NCBI GenBank assembly: GCA_025454075.1
Contig: JALOPD010000161.1
Location: 1-7,834 of the forward strand
Direction: 5' to 3'
Origin: Desulfobacterales bacterium
GTDB taxonomy: Bacteria > Desulfobacterota > Desulfobacteria > Desulfobacterales > UBA2174_A
Length of the DNA stretch: 7,834 nt
Part shown: in pieces, positions 1 through 5,085 of the stretch
Layout of the letters: the number at the start of each line of letters is the position of its first letter
Numbering within the stretch: position 1 is the first letter of the stretch
The notes under the pieces: model-generated
What the model was told of the DNA's origin: nothing
The model's input: the letters and a program-made list of their open reading frames with translations, nothing else
Database searches by the model: none
Translations under genes and position numbers: made by a program

Positions 1-443
1 CCGCCGCCGGTGCGGTCCGCCCCGGTGCCGTTTCCGGCATGGATGCGCACGTAGAACTCCCCGTCCTCCACCACCGGCATCGCCGGCTTCCAGGTCAGTT
101 CCAGGTCCGCGCTGAAACCAGCCCCGCTGGGGCTGCCGGCCTTCTCGCCCTCCAACTCATCGGTGCGGCTGTCTTGATAGTAGAGAATCGCCCCGCCGTG
201 GATCTCCAGCGTGCCGAAGCGCTCCTCCAACGCTTCGCCGACTTTCTCGTCGATTTTTTTCTCGGTTTTGGCAACCTGCCGCTTGGCGAGCGACTCCTGC
301 TCCTCCAGCTTCTGCTCCAGTTCCTCGATGCGCTCCTTAAGCACCTGAAGCTCCTTCAGGATGGCGCTGGTATCGGCCAGCGCGTGGCCGCCGAATCCTG
401 CAATAAACATAAGCACGAGAACGGCAATTCCATATCGTTTCAT
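1..443 (-). CDS. Outer-membrane porin with N-terminal coiled coil, LbtU-like (partial, C-terminus outside window)
   Basis: The first 147 residues are present; the gene runs off the left edge. The ATG at 443 follows a GGAGG Shine-Dalgarno (448-452). A signal peptide covers about residues 1-23 (MKRYGIAVLV..., cleavage after HALA). It is followed by a charged heptad-like stretch, about residues 26-75, rich in Glu, Lys and Leu (KELQVLKERIEELEQKLEEQ), typical of a periplasmic coiled coil. Beta-barrel-like strands then begin (FGTLEIHGGAILYYQDS, FSADLELTWKP, GEFYVRIHAGNG). This order matches the porin family annotated as LbtU siderophore porins; LbtU itself takes part in legiobactin uptake in Legionella. 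The substrate here is unknown. It lies 123 bp downstream of the DUF4198 gene on the same strand, so co-transcription is possible, although a REP lies between them. The porin call is firm; the LbtU assignment is from memory of the family pattern. Confidence 0.72.
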   Translation of the reverse strand, partial: MKRYGIAVLVLMFIAGFGGHALADTSAILKELQVLKERIEELEQKLEEQESLAKRQVAKTEKKIDEKVGEALEERFGTLEIHGGAILYYQDSRTDELEGEKAGSPSGAGFSADLELTWKPAMPVVEDGEFYVRIHAGNGTGADRTGG

Positions 444-486
444 ACGACCTCCCGGCAATTTTCCCGATTCAACCCTCTATTTTTTT

Positions 487-509
487 GTGGGAGCGGCTTC
501 CAGCCGCGA
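487..509 (+). repeat. REP element, single copy
   Basis: Single copy of the window's dominant REP: flank GTGGGA, stem GCGGCT/AGCCGC with loop TCC, then GA. It is preceded by a run of seven T. It lies between the porin and DUF4198 genes and could affect processing of a joint transcript. It lacks the final T of the full 24-nt form. Confidence 0.9.
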
Positions 510-535
510 GGTCCTGGGTTCCGCCCTCGGCCCCT

Positions 536-559
536 GGAACCCTCGAACCCTCCCAACCA
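536..559. repeat. Short degenerate 8-bp tandem repeat
   Basis: Three degenerate units, ggaaccct, cgaaccct and cccaacca, lie just past the end of the DUF4198 gene. The middle unit is identical to the first unit of the array at 7243-7274, so the two arrays probably belong to one dispersed family. Confidence 0.55.
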
Positions 560-566
560 TCCTGCG

Positions 567-1349
567 CTACTTCTTTGTTTGCCAGTCGTGGAAATAGACC
601 CAGATCACCCCGCCGATCTCCACCGCCTTCTCCTTGCCGTCCTTCTTCAGCTTGAAGTCGGCGGTGGTCAGCGCCGCGAATCCCCACCAGCCGGCCCTGG
701 GCGCGGCATAAGTGAAGACCCCGTTGCGGTCTGATTTGACGACCTGGGTGACCATGTACTCGGTCGGGGCCTCGGCCTTCTTATCCGCGTTGTAGAATTC
801 GACCTCCACCTCGGCGTAGGGCACTCTTTTGCCGTCCAGCATGACGATCCCCTGGAAGACGTTGCCGGCATAGAGCCCGAAGGGGCGGGTCAACGGGACG
901 ATTTCGGTCTTCAGTCCGACCTCCTGGTCCCAGCCCTCCTCATCGCCGAAGGCGGGGACTGCCACTTTGGTATAGTGGATGATGTAGCAATCCTCGGCCG
1001 GTTCCCAGTAGGGCTCAGGTTCCATGAAGAAGGTGTAGACCGCCGGTTTTTTCAGTGCATACGCAGCAGTCCACCCATCCTTGTCCATGACCTTGGCCGG
1101 CTTGAGGGCGGTGAGCAGGTCCTCCTTCGATTCGCCCACGAGCACCCCGAGCGCCTTGGGTTTGGCCATGTCCATACCCACCATCTCCATGGGGTGTGAA
1201 AAGGAGACCTGCAGGTTTAAGGTCTTGGGGTCGCCTTGAGACACCGTTGCCTTAGATGGGATCAGCATCCCGAAATGGGCCAGGGCCGACCCGGAAGCGA
1301 CTAACACCACGGCTGCTACCGCTGCCCACACCGCGATTCTCTTTTTCAT
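567..1349 (-). CDS. DUF4198 (COG5266) secreted protein, likely periplasmic metal-uptake component
   Basis: 260 residues. The ATG at 1349 is chosen because GGAGG (1355-1359) sits 5 nt upstream; an in-frame ATG four codons earlier would overlap that site. The N-terminus is a classical signal peptide ([24 protein letters not shown]), with predicted cleavage just before His25, so the mature protein would begin HFGMLIPS. Family-typical features are the early HFGMLIPS segment, FSHPMEM (about 50-55), [14 protein letters not shown] (about 154-167) and [18 protein letters not shown] (about 210-227). DUF4198/COG5266 proteins are annotated as periplasmic components of Co/Ni uptake systems (CbiK/NikK-type), but no transporter genes are visible here. 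Histidines 25, 52, 125 and 254 are candidate metal ligands (inference). The downstream neighbour is a porin, which fits an envelope uptake role. The family is confident; the metal is not known. Confidence 0.85.
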   Translation of the reverse strand: MKKRIAVWAAVAAVVLVASGSALAHFGMLIPSKATVSQGDPKTLNLQVSFSHPMEMVGMDMAKPKALGVLVGESKEDLLTALKPAKVMDKDGWTAAYALKKPAVYTFFMEPEPYWEPAEDCYIIHYTKVAVPAFGDEEGWDQEVGLKTEIVPLTRPFGLYAGNVFQGIVMLDGKRVPYAEVEVEFYNADKKAEAPTEYMVTQVVKSDRNGVFTYAAPRAGWWGFAALTTADFKLKKDGKEKAVEIGGVIWVYFHDWQTKK

Positions 1350-1380
1350 GCCGCCCTCCATTTATTTTTTTGGTGAAACC

Positions 1381-1430
1381 AAAAAAAAACCACGAGCGCA
1401 GATGCCTTCATGGCACCCGAGCCTTCGTGG
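1381..1430 (-). terminator. Hairpin plus T-tract in the DUF4198 leader (attenuator/terminator-like)
   Basis: Read on the minus strand, CCACGA (1430-1425) can pair with TCGTGG (1395-1390). A smaller nested hairpin lies inside, TGCC (1414-1411) with GGCA (1406-1403). Nine consecutive T (1389-1381) follow at once. No gene lies upstream on this strand within the window, so a simple gene-end terminator makes little sense. A leader attenuator for the DUF4198 gene, or a decayed repeat, fits better. The outer stem is only 6 bp with a large interior. Confidence 0.35.
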
Positions 1431-1466
1431 CTTGGTTGAAAACTATATCGAGGCTGTTTTTGAGAT

Positions 1467-1482
1467 GCGGGCTTCGGCCCGC
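1467..1482. other. GC-rich hairpin in the divergent intergenic region
   Basis: Perfect 6-bp inverted repeat GCGGGC/GCCCGC around TTCG (a stable UUCG-type tetraloop if transcribed rightward). No T-tract follows on either strand, so it is not an obvious terminator. It is part of the roughly 275-bp gene-free stretch between 1350 and 1625, which otherwise holds the leader hairpin and the candidate promoter. Confidence 0.5.
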
Positions 1483-1574
1483 CGCTTAACTTGGTGCGAC
1501 GTTATGGGAAACCGGCCCTCGTGTCAAGCGCAAAACACGGCGCGGCCGCCGACCGGGGCCGGCCGGCAAGCGCC

Positions 1575-1601
1575 TTGACTTGGTTTGTGAAACCCTCTAA
1601 T
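1575..1601 (+). promoter_or_regulatory. Candidate sigma70 promoter for the SPOR gene
   Basis: TTGACT at 1575-1580 (5 of 6 to TTGACA) and TCTAAT at 1596-1601 (5 of 6 to TATAAT), separated by a short 15-nt spacer. Transcription would begin near 1608, giving a leader of about 18 nt. The spacer is below the 17-nt optimum, so this remains a candidate. Confidence 0.4.
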
Positions 1602-1625
1602 TGTTGAATCGGAGAGCGTCTCTTC

Positions 1626-2309
1626 ATGGCCAAACCGTCTTCCGACAATCCGCGTGCCAAGCCCGGCTTCGTTCTGAGCCGCAAAGCCGTTGCCGGTTGG
1701 GTGGTGGTGGTTTTCATCATCTCCGGCTGGATGTTCGGCATGGGGGTCATGGTCGGCCGGGACACCGCGCCCATTCGCTTCGACCTCGATCAGCTCAAGA
1801 AGACCCTGGAGTCTTTGCAGAAATCCGAGCGCGAGCCCCGGCGCGGGGCGCCTGCGGCCGATCCGGCGCAAATGAAGGACAAGACCAAGCTCGACTTCTA
1901 CGAGGTCCTGTCAACCAGCCGGGACGATGTGGACATGCCGAAGTTGCCCAAACCGGCCGCCGCGGCGCCGGCCGCCGCCAAGCCCGAGCCCGCAGCTCCC
2001 AAAGCCCAGGAGCCGCCTGCCGCGGTCAAGGCGGAGAAGCCCCCCGCTCCTCCGGCCCCCGGCGCTGCGGCGGCCGGCCAGGTTTTCACCGTCCAGATCT
2101 CCGCGGTCAAAAGCGAGGAGGAGGCCCGCCGCCTGACGGAGCGCCTGCGGCAGAGCGGCTACGCCGCCCACGTTGAGGCGACCGTCCTGCCGGACAAAAG
2201 CACCTGGTACCGCGTGCGCATGGGGGAATTCCCCACCCGTGAATCCGCCCGGGGCACGGTGGATCGACTCAAGAGGGACGGGTTCGGGTCCATGGTGGTG
2301 CCAAAGTAA
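1626..2309 (+). CDS. SPOR domain-containing inner-membrane protein
   Basis: 227 residues. A short basic cytoplasmic tail (1-21) is followed by one membrane span (about 22-44, AVAGWVVVVFIISGWMFGMG) and a charged segment. A KLDFYEVLS motif (88-96) precedes an Ala/Pro/Lys-rich linker (about 105-150). A C-terminal SPOR domain follows (about 152-226; FTVQISAVKSEEEARRL, then TWYRVRMGEFPTRESA and GSMVVPK). SPOR domains bind denuded peptidoglycan glycan strands, often at division sites, so a role in the cell envelope or division is likely. The architecture resembles FtsN/DedD-like and unnamed SPOR proteins; no specific name is justified. The start is supported by GGAG at 1611-1614, though the 11-nt spacing is long. 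It may head the plus-strand series with gatC and gatA, but 244 bp containing a REPIN separate it from gatC. Confidence 0.9.
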   Translation: MAKPSSDNPRAKPGFVLSRKAVAGWVVVVFIISGWMFGMGVMVGRDTAPIRFDLDQLKKTLESLQKSEREPRRGAPAADPAQMKDKTKLDFYEVLSTSRDDVDMPKLPKPAAAAPAAAKPEPAAPKAQEPPAAVKAEKPPAPPAPGAAAAGQVFTVQISAVKSEEEARRLTERLRQSGYAAHVEATVLPDKSTWYRVRMGEFPTRESARGTVDRLKRDGFGSMVVPK

Positions 2310-2409
2310 GATTGCTGCCGGCCTTGGCCTGAACCGAAATCCGCCCTTTCTGGAGGAACACCGAGCCATCTGGGATGAGTCGCTTAAAGGGTTAAGGGCT
2401 TGCGTTTTT

Positions 2410-2496
2410 GTGGGAGCGGCTTCCAGCCGCGATGAGAAGATCTCGGAGAGACCCCTTCGATTCGGCAACCAAATCGCGGCTGGAAGCCGCTCCCAC
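2410..2496. repeat. REPIN: converging REP pair upstream of gatC
   Basis: A plus-oriented REP (2410-2433) and a minus-oriented REP (2473-2496) are exact 24-nt reverse complements separated by 39 nt. The whole unit is a large inverted repeat able to fold into a cruciform or a long RNA hairpin. This is the doublet arrangement called a REPIN, the presumed mobile form of REP sequences moved by RAYTs. It occupies most of the SPOR-gatC gap; nothing else is recognised there apart from the gatC ribosome-binding region. Confidence 0.93.
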
Positions 2497-2553
2497 AGAT
2501 ACAAGGCGGCTGCGTTGCATCGATGCCAAACCGTTAACCGGAGTTATGAACGC

Positions 2554-2838
2554 ATGAAGATCACCAAGGAGGAAGTGCTCTATGTCGCCGACCTGGCGCG
2601 CCTGGAGATCGGCGCGCGGGAGATAGAGACGCTGACCGGGCAGATCGGGGAGATCCTCGACTATGTCGACCAGTTGAACCAGGTGGACACGAGCGGGGTC
2701 GCAGGCACCTCCCACGCCGTCCCGCTCACCAACGCCTTCCGCGAGGACACCCTGCAGCCGCACCTGGCGCGCGAGGAGGCCCTGGCCAACGCCCCGCAGC
2801 CGGAGGACGGGGGGTTCGCCGTGCCGAGGGTTATATGA
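2554..2838 (+). CDS. gatC: Asp-tRNA(Asn)/Glu-tRNA(Gln) amidotransferase subunit GatC
   Basis: 94 residues, the usual GatC length. The N-terminal helix MKITKEEVLYVADLARLEI and the following EIETLTGQIGEILDYVDQLNQVDTSGV are characteristic. The C-terminal half contains the typical VPLTNAFREDTL and ends with GGFAVPRVI. GatC stabilises GatA and wraps around the GatA-GatB interface of the heterotrimer that amidates misacylated Glu-tRNA(Gln) or Asp-tRNA(Asn). GGAG at 2540-2543, 10 nt before the ATG, supports the start; an ATG at 2546 meets a stop two codons later. gatA follows after an unusually long 183-nt repeat-filled gap. Confidence 0.96.
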   Translation: MKITKEEVLYVADLARLEIGAREIETLTGQIGEILDYVDQLNQVDTSGVAGTSHAVPLTNAFREDTLQPHLAREEALANAPQPEDGGFAVPRVI

Positions 2839-2842
2839 AGAA

Positions 2843-2925
2843 GTAACGAGTAACGAGTGAAATGATAAAGTCGGAGTTCCGAGTCGGAGTCGGAGTAAAA
2901 AAAAGCAACGAGCAACGAGCAACGA
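2843..2925. repeat. Tandem 7-bp and 6-bp repeats in the gatC-gatA gap
   Basis: Two units of gtaacga (2843-2856) and three of gcaacga (2905-2925) flank a 6-bp array based on tcggag (about 2877-2896), followed by a run of eight A. Looser copies of the same words (gtaaggag, gtgacgagcgag) continue to about 2980. No ORF with coding character is seen. The array sits where gatC and gatA are often tightly spaced. Confidence 0.85.
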
Positions 2926-3021
2926 GTAAAAGACGGGTACTGAAAAAAAGTAAGGAGTGCCAGGTGACGAGCGAGAGGTTGAAAACCAAGTGAACGGGGT
3001 ACCTGAGAGAGGCGGACCATC

Positions 3022-4482
3022 TTGGAACTTTATGAGCTGACCATCGCGGAAGCCCACGGGCTATTAGAAACAAGGAGAATCTCCTCCCGGGAGCTGACCC
3101 GCTCGGTTTTGGATCGAATCGCCGCGGTGGAGCCCAAGGTGGAGGCCTTCCTCACCATCCTCGAGAAAAGCGCACTGGAGGAGGCGGATGCGGCCGACCG
3201 GACCATCGCCGACGGGGAGTGTCTGCCCCTGACCGGCATCCCGCTCGGCGTCAAGGATGTCGTCTGCACCCGTGGGGTGCGCACCACCTGCGGCTCGCGG
3301 ATCCTTGAGAACTTCGTTCCCCCGTATGATGCCTTTGTAATCAAGCGCTTGAAGGAGCAGGGCGCGGTGATCGTCGGCAAGCTCAACATGGACGAGTTCG
3401 CCATGGGCTCCTCCACCGAGAACTCCGGCTTCAAGGTCACGTGCAACCCCTGGGACACGGCCTGCATCCCGGGGGGCTCGAGCGGCGGGTCGGCCGCGGC
3501 CCTGGCGGCCGGCATGTGCTTGGGGGCCTTGGGCTCGGACACGGGCGGCTCGGTGCGCCAGCCCGCCTCCCACTGCGGGGTGGTCGGCGTCAAACCCACC
3601 TACGGTCGGGTTTCCCGCTACGGGCTGATCGCCTATGCCTCCTCGCTGGACCAGATCGGGCCCTTCGGCCGCTCGGTTGCCGACGCCGCCCTCCTGCTGC
3701 AGGCGATTGCCGGCCACGACACCGCCGACTCCACCAGCGTGCCCGTGCCCGTGCCGGACTACGCCGCGGGGCTGGCCGGGGATGTAAAAGGCCTGCGGAT
3801 CGGCATCCCCCGGGAGTACCACGCCTCCGAGGGGCTCGACCCCGACGTGGGCGCGGCGGTGGCGGACGCCGTTAAAAGGCTCGAGTCCCTGGGCGCTAAG
3901 CGCGTTGAGATCTCGCTGCCGCACACTCGCTACGCAGTGGCCGTGTACTACGTCATCGCCCCCTGCGAGGCCAGCTCCAACCTCGCGCGCTTCGACGGGG
4001 TGAAGTACGGCCTGCGCAGCGCCGGGTCCGGCGACCTGATGCAGATGTACCGGCGCACCCGCTCCCAGGGGTTCGGGGCCGAGGTCCGGCGGCGGATCCT
4101 CATCGGCACCTACTGCCTCTCGGCCGGGTACTACGACGCTTACTACGGCAAGGCCTCCCAGGTGCGCACCCTGATCGTGGAGGATTTCAAAAAGGCCTTC
4201 GAGGCCTGCGACGTCATCGCCTGCCCGACCGCCCCCACCCCGGCCTTCCGGATCGGGGAGAAGGCGGGCGACCCGCTCACCATGTACCTCTCCGACATCT
4301 TCACCATCTCCGCCAACATGGCCGGCATCCCGGCGCTTTCGGTCCCCTGCGGCTTCTCCGGCGGAGGCCTTCCCATCGGCCTGCAGCTGATGGGGACCCA
4401 TTTCAATGAGGAGATGCTCTTCCGGGTGGCGCACTGCTTCGAGCAGGCGACCGAGTTCCACAAGCGGCGGCCGGCATTGTAA
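3022..4482 (+). CDS. gatA: Asp-tRNA(Asn)/Glu-tRNA(Gln) amidotransferase subunit GatA
   Basis: 486 residues, full length for GatA. It is the amidase-signature subunit that hydrolyses glutamine and supplies ammonia for amidation on GatB. The Ser-cisSer-Lys triad is present: K78 in PLGVKDV, S153 in [10 protein letters not shown] and nucleophile S177 in [11 protein letters not shown]. The start is a TTG at 3022; the encoded [15 protein letters not shown] aligns with usual GatA N-termini, GAGAGG (3007-3012) lies 9 nt upstream, and no in-frame ATG sits nearby. Later family features include [20 protein letters not shown] and the C-terminal [10 protein letters not shown]. gatB, the tRNA-binding partner needed for the reaction, does not follow; a REP-rich region with a RAYT does. 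GatB is presumably encoded elsewhere. Confidence 0.97.
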   Translation: MELYELTIAEAHGLLETRRISSRELTRSVLDRIAAVEPKVEAFLTILEKSALEEADAADRTIADGECLPLTGIPLGVKDVVCTRGVRTTCGSRILENFVPPYDAFVIKRLKEQGAVIVGKLNMDEFAMGSSTENSGFKVTCNPWDTACIPGGSSGGSAAALAAGMCLGALGSDTGGSVRQPASHCGVVGVKPTYGRVSRYGLIAYASSLDQIGPFGRSVADAALLLQAIAGHDTADSTSVPVPVPDYAAGLAGDVKGLRIGIPREYHASEGLDPDVGAAVADAVKRLESLGAKRVEISLPHTRYAVAVYYVIAPCEASSNLARFDGVKYGLRSAGSGDLMQMYRRTRSQGFGAEVRRRILIGTYCLSAGYYDAYYGKASQVRTLIVEDFKKAFEACDVIACPTAPTPAFRIGEKAGDPLTMYLSDIFTISANMAGIPALSVPCGFSGGGLPIGLQLMGTHFNEEMLFRVAHCFEQATEFHKRRPAL

Positions 4483-4485
4483 GGA

Positions 4486-4568
4486 ATTGCTGCCTCGCCA
4501 TGGCGGGGCTCCCACAAATAATGGAGATTTTCTGTGCTTTCTCTGCGGGAGCGACATCCTGTCTTCAT
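4486..4568. repeat. Diverging REP doublet (decayed), downstream of gatA
   Basis: A minus-oriented long-stem REP variant (4486-4515, containing GCCATGGCGGGGC) differs from the copy at 6290-6319 at three positions. A 29-nt spacer separates it from a decayed plus-oriented REP (4545-4568; GCGGGAGC, stem GACA/TGTC, loop TCC). The spacer shares the core TGGAG-n2-TTTCTGTGC, at the same distance, with the doublet at 4990-5066, so the two doublets appear related as whole units. Confidence 0.75.
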
Positions 4569-4606
4569 GGCGTTTCCAATGAAGCGAACGAAGGTGAATT
4601 ATCTCT

Positions 4607-4630
4607 GTGGGAGCGGCTTTCAGCCGCGAT
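4607..4630 (+). repeat. REP element 17 nt before the RAYT start
   Basis: Same flanks as the main REP (GTGGGA and GAT) with stem GCGGCT/AGCCGC and loop TTC instead of TCC. It is placed directly upstream of the transposase start codon. Confidence 0.93.
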
Positions 4631-4647
4631 TCCTTCGGCGTGCACCC

Positions 4648-4986
4648 ATGAAACCGGTTAAAGGCTCCCAAGCCCTTCGCAAGGGCCGCTTCTCAATCGG
4701 ATCTCAACCGTATCTGGTCATCACGACGGTCCACCAGCGCCAGGTTTTTTTGCAAACCAAGGAGGCTGCGCAGATCGTCTTGTCAGCCTTGCACTGGCTG
4801 GAAAACGAAAAAGGGTCGACGTTGTCGGCGGCAGTCGTCATGCCCGACCACGTTCATTTTATCATCGAGCTCGGGAGGGTTTCCCTGGCACAACTGGTTC
4901 ACAGTCTCAAAAGCTTCACCGCCAACCGGATAAACAGTCTGCTTGGTAGAAGCGGGCCGTTCTGGTATTGCAAGTGGAAAGTTTAA
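4648..4986 (+). pseudogene. REP-associated tyrosine transposase (RAYT), C-terminally truncated
   Basis: 112 residues against roughly 150 or more for complete members. The N-terminus is typical of the Y1_Tnp family (RKGRFSIGSQPYLVITTVHQRQVF). The HUH metal-binding motif is intact in VVMPDHVHFII (H68, H70), followed by SLKSFTANRIN and GRSGPFW. In complete RAYTs the conserved region after GPxW continues into a helix carrying the catalytic tyrosine. Here the frame ends eight residues after GPF, and a REP starts 3 nt past the stop (TAA, 4984-4986), so that helix is missing. I see no C-terminal remnant in another frame before mutL. The ATG at 4648 gives a normal family N-terminus, but no good ribosome-binding site is visible; the upstream in-frame extension would translate the REP. 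RAYTs nick and join single-stranded REP hairpins and are usually single-copy and domesticated. This one may be inactive or only a DNA binder. Confidence 0.85.
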
Positions 4987-4989
4987 TGA

Positions 4990-5066
4990 ATCGCGGCAAG
5001 ATGCCGCTCCCACAGCCCCTGGAGGGTTTCTGTGCCTCTTTTGTGGGAGCGGCTTCCAGCCGCGAT
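4990..5066. repeat. Diverging REP doublet between the RAYT and mutL
   Basis: A minus-oriented REP (4990-5013) whose stem reads GCGGCA/TGCCGC with loop TCT in plus sense is separated by 29 nt from a plus-oriented standard REP (5043-5066). The first copy also closes the RAYT unit; the second lies 6 nt before the mutL ribosome-binding site. The first copy has a paired substitution in the stem (T-A to A-T) relative to the standard form. Confidence 0.9.
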
Positions 5067-5085
5067 GGTGATAGGAGACACTGCC

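Larger units (their letters stand above)
4607..5013 (+). mobile_element. RAYT unit: truncated transposase gene bounded by converging REPs
   Basis: The outer boundaries are a plus-oriented REP (4607-4630) and a minus-oriented REP (4990-5013), with the RAYT reading frame between them, giving 407 bp. The orientation is the same as in the REPIN at 2410-2496, with the transposase replacing the short spacer. RAYT genes are known to be flanked by the REPs they act on. Because the transposase is truncated, this copy is probably no longer autonomous. Element boundaries are inferred from the REPs; no target-site duplication was sought beyond eye inspection. Confidence 0.65.

Noticed and set aside
2311..2330. 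Possible decayed REP right after the SPOR gene stop (attgctgcc...ttggcc)
   Set aside because: It shares a 9-nt start with the decayed copy at 4486, but no flank or convincing stem follows.
3064..4671. 535-codon open frame on the minus strand across gatA
   Set aside because: It lies opposite the clear gatA gene, has a low-complexity Gly/Ala/His/Arg-rich translation and arises from high GC in third positions; no domain is recognisable.
5032..5085. Upstream in-frame start for mutL
   Set aside because: The extension translates a REP, lacks a good ribosome-binding site and is not part of normal MutL N-termini; 5086 has AGGAG at 8 nt.
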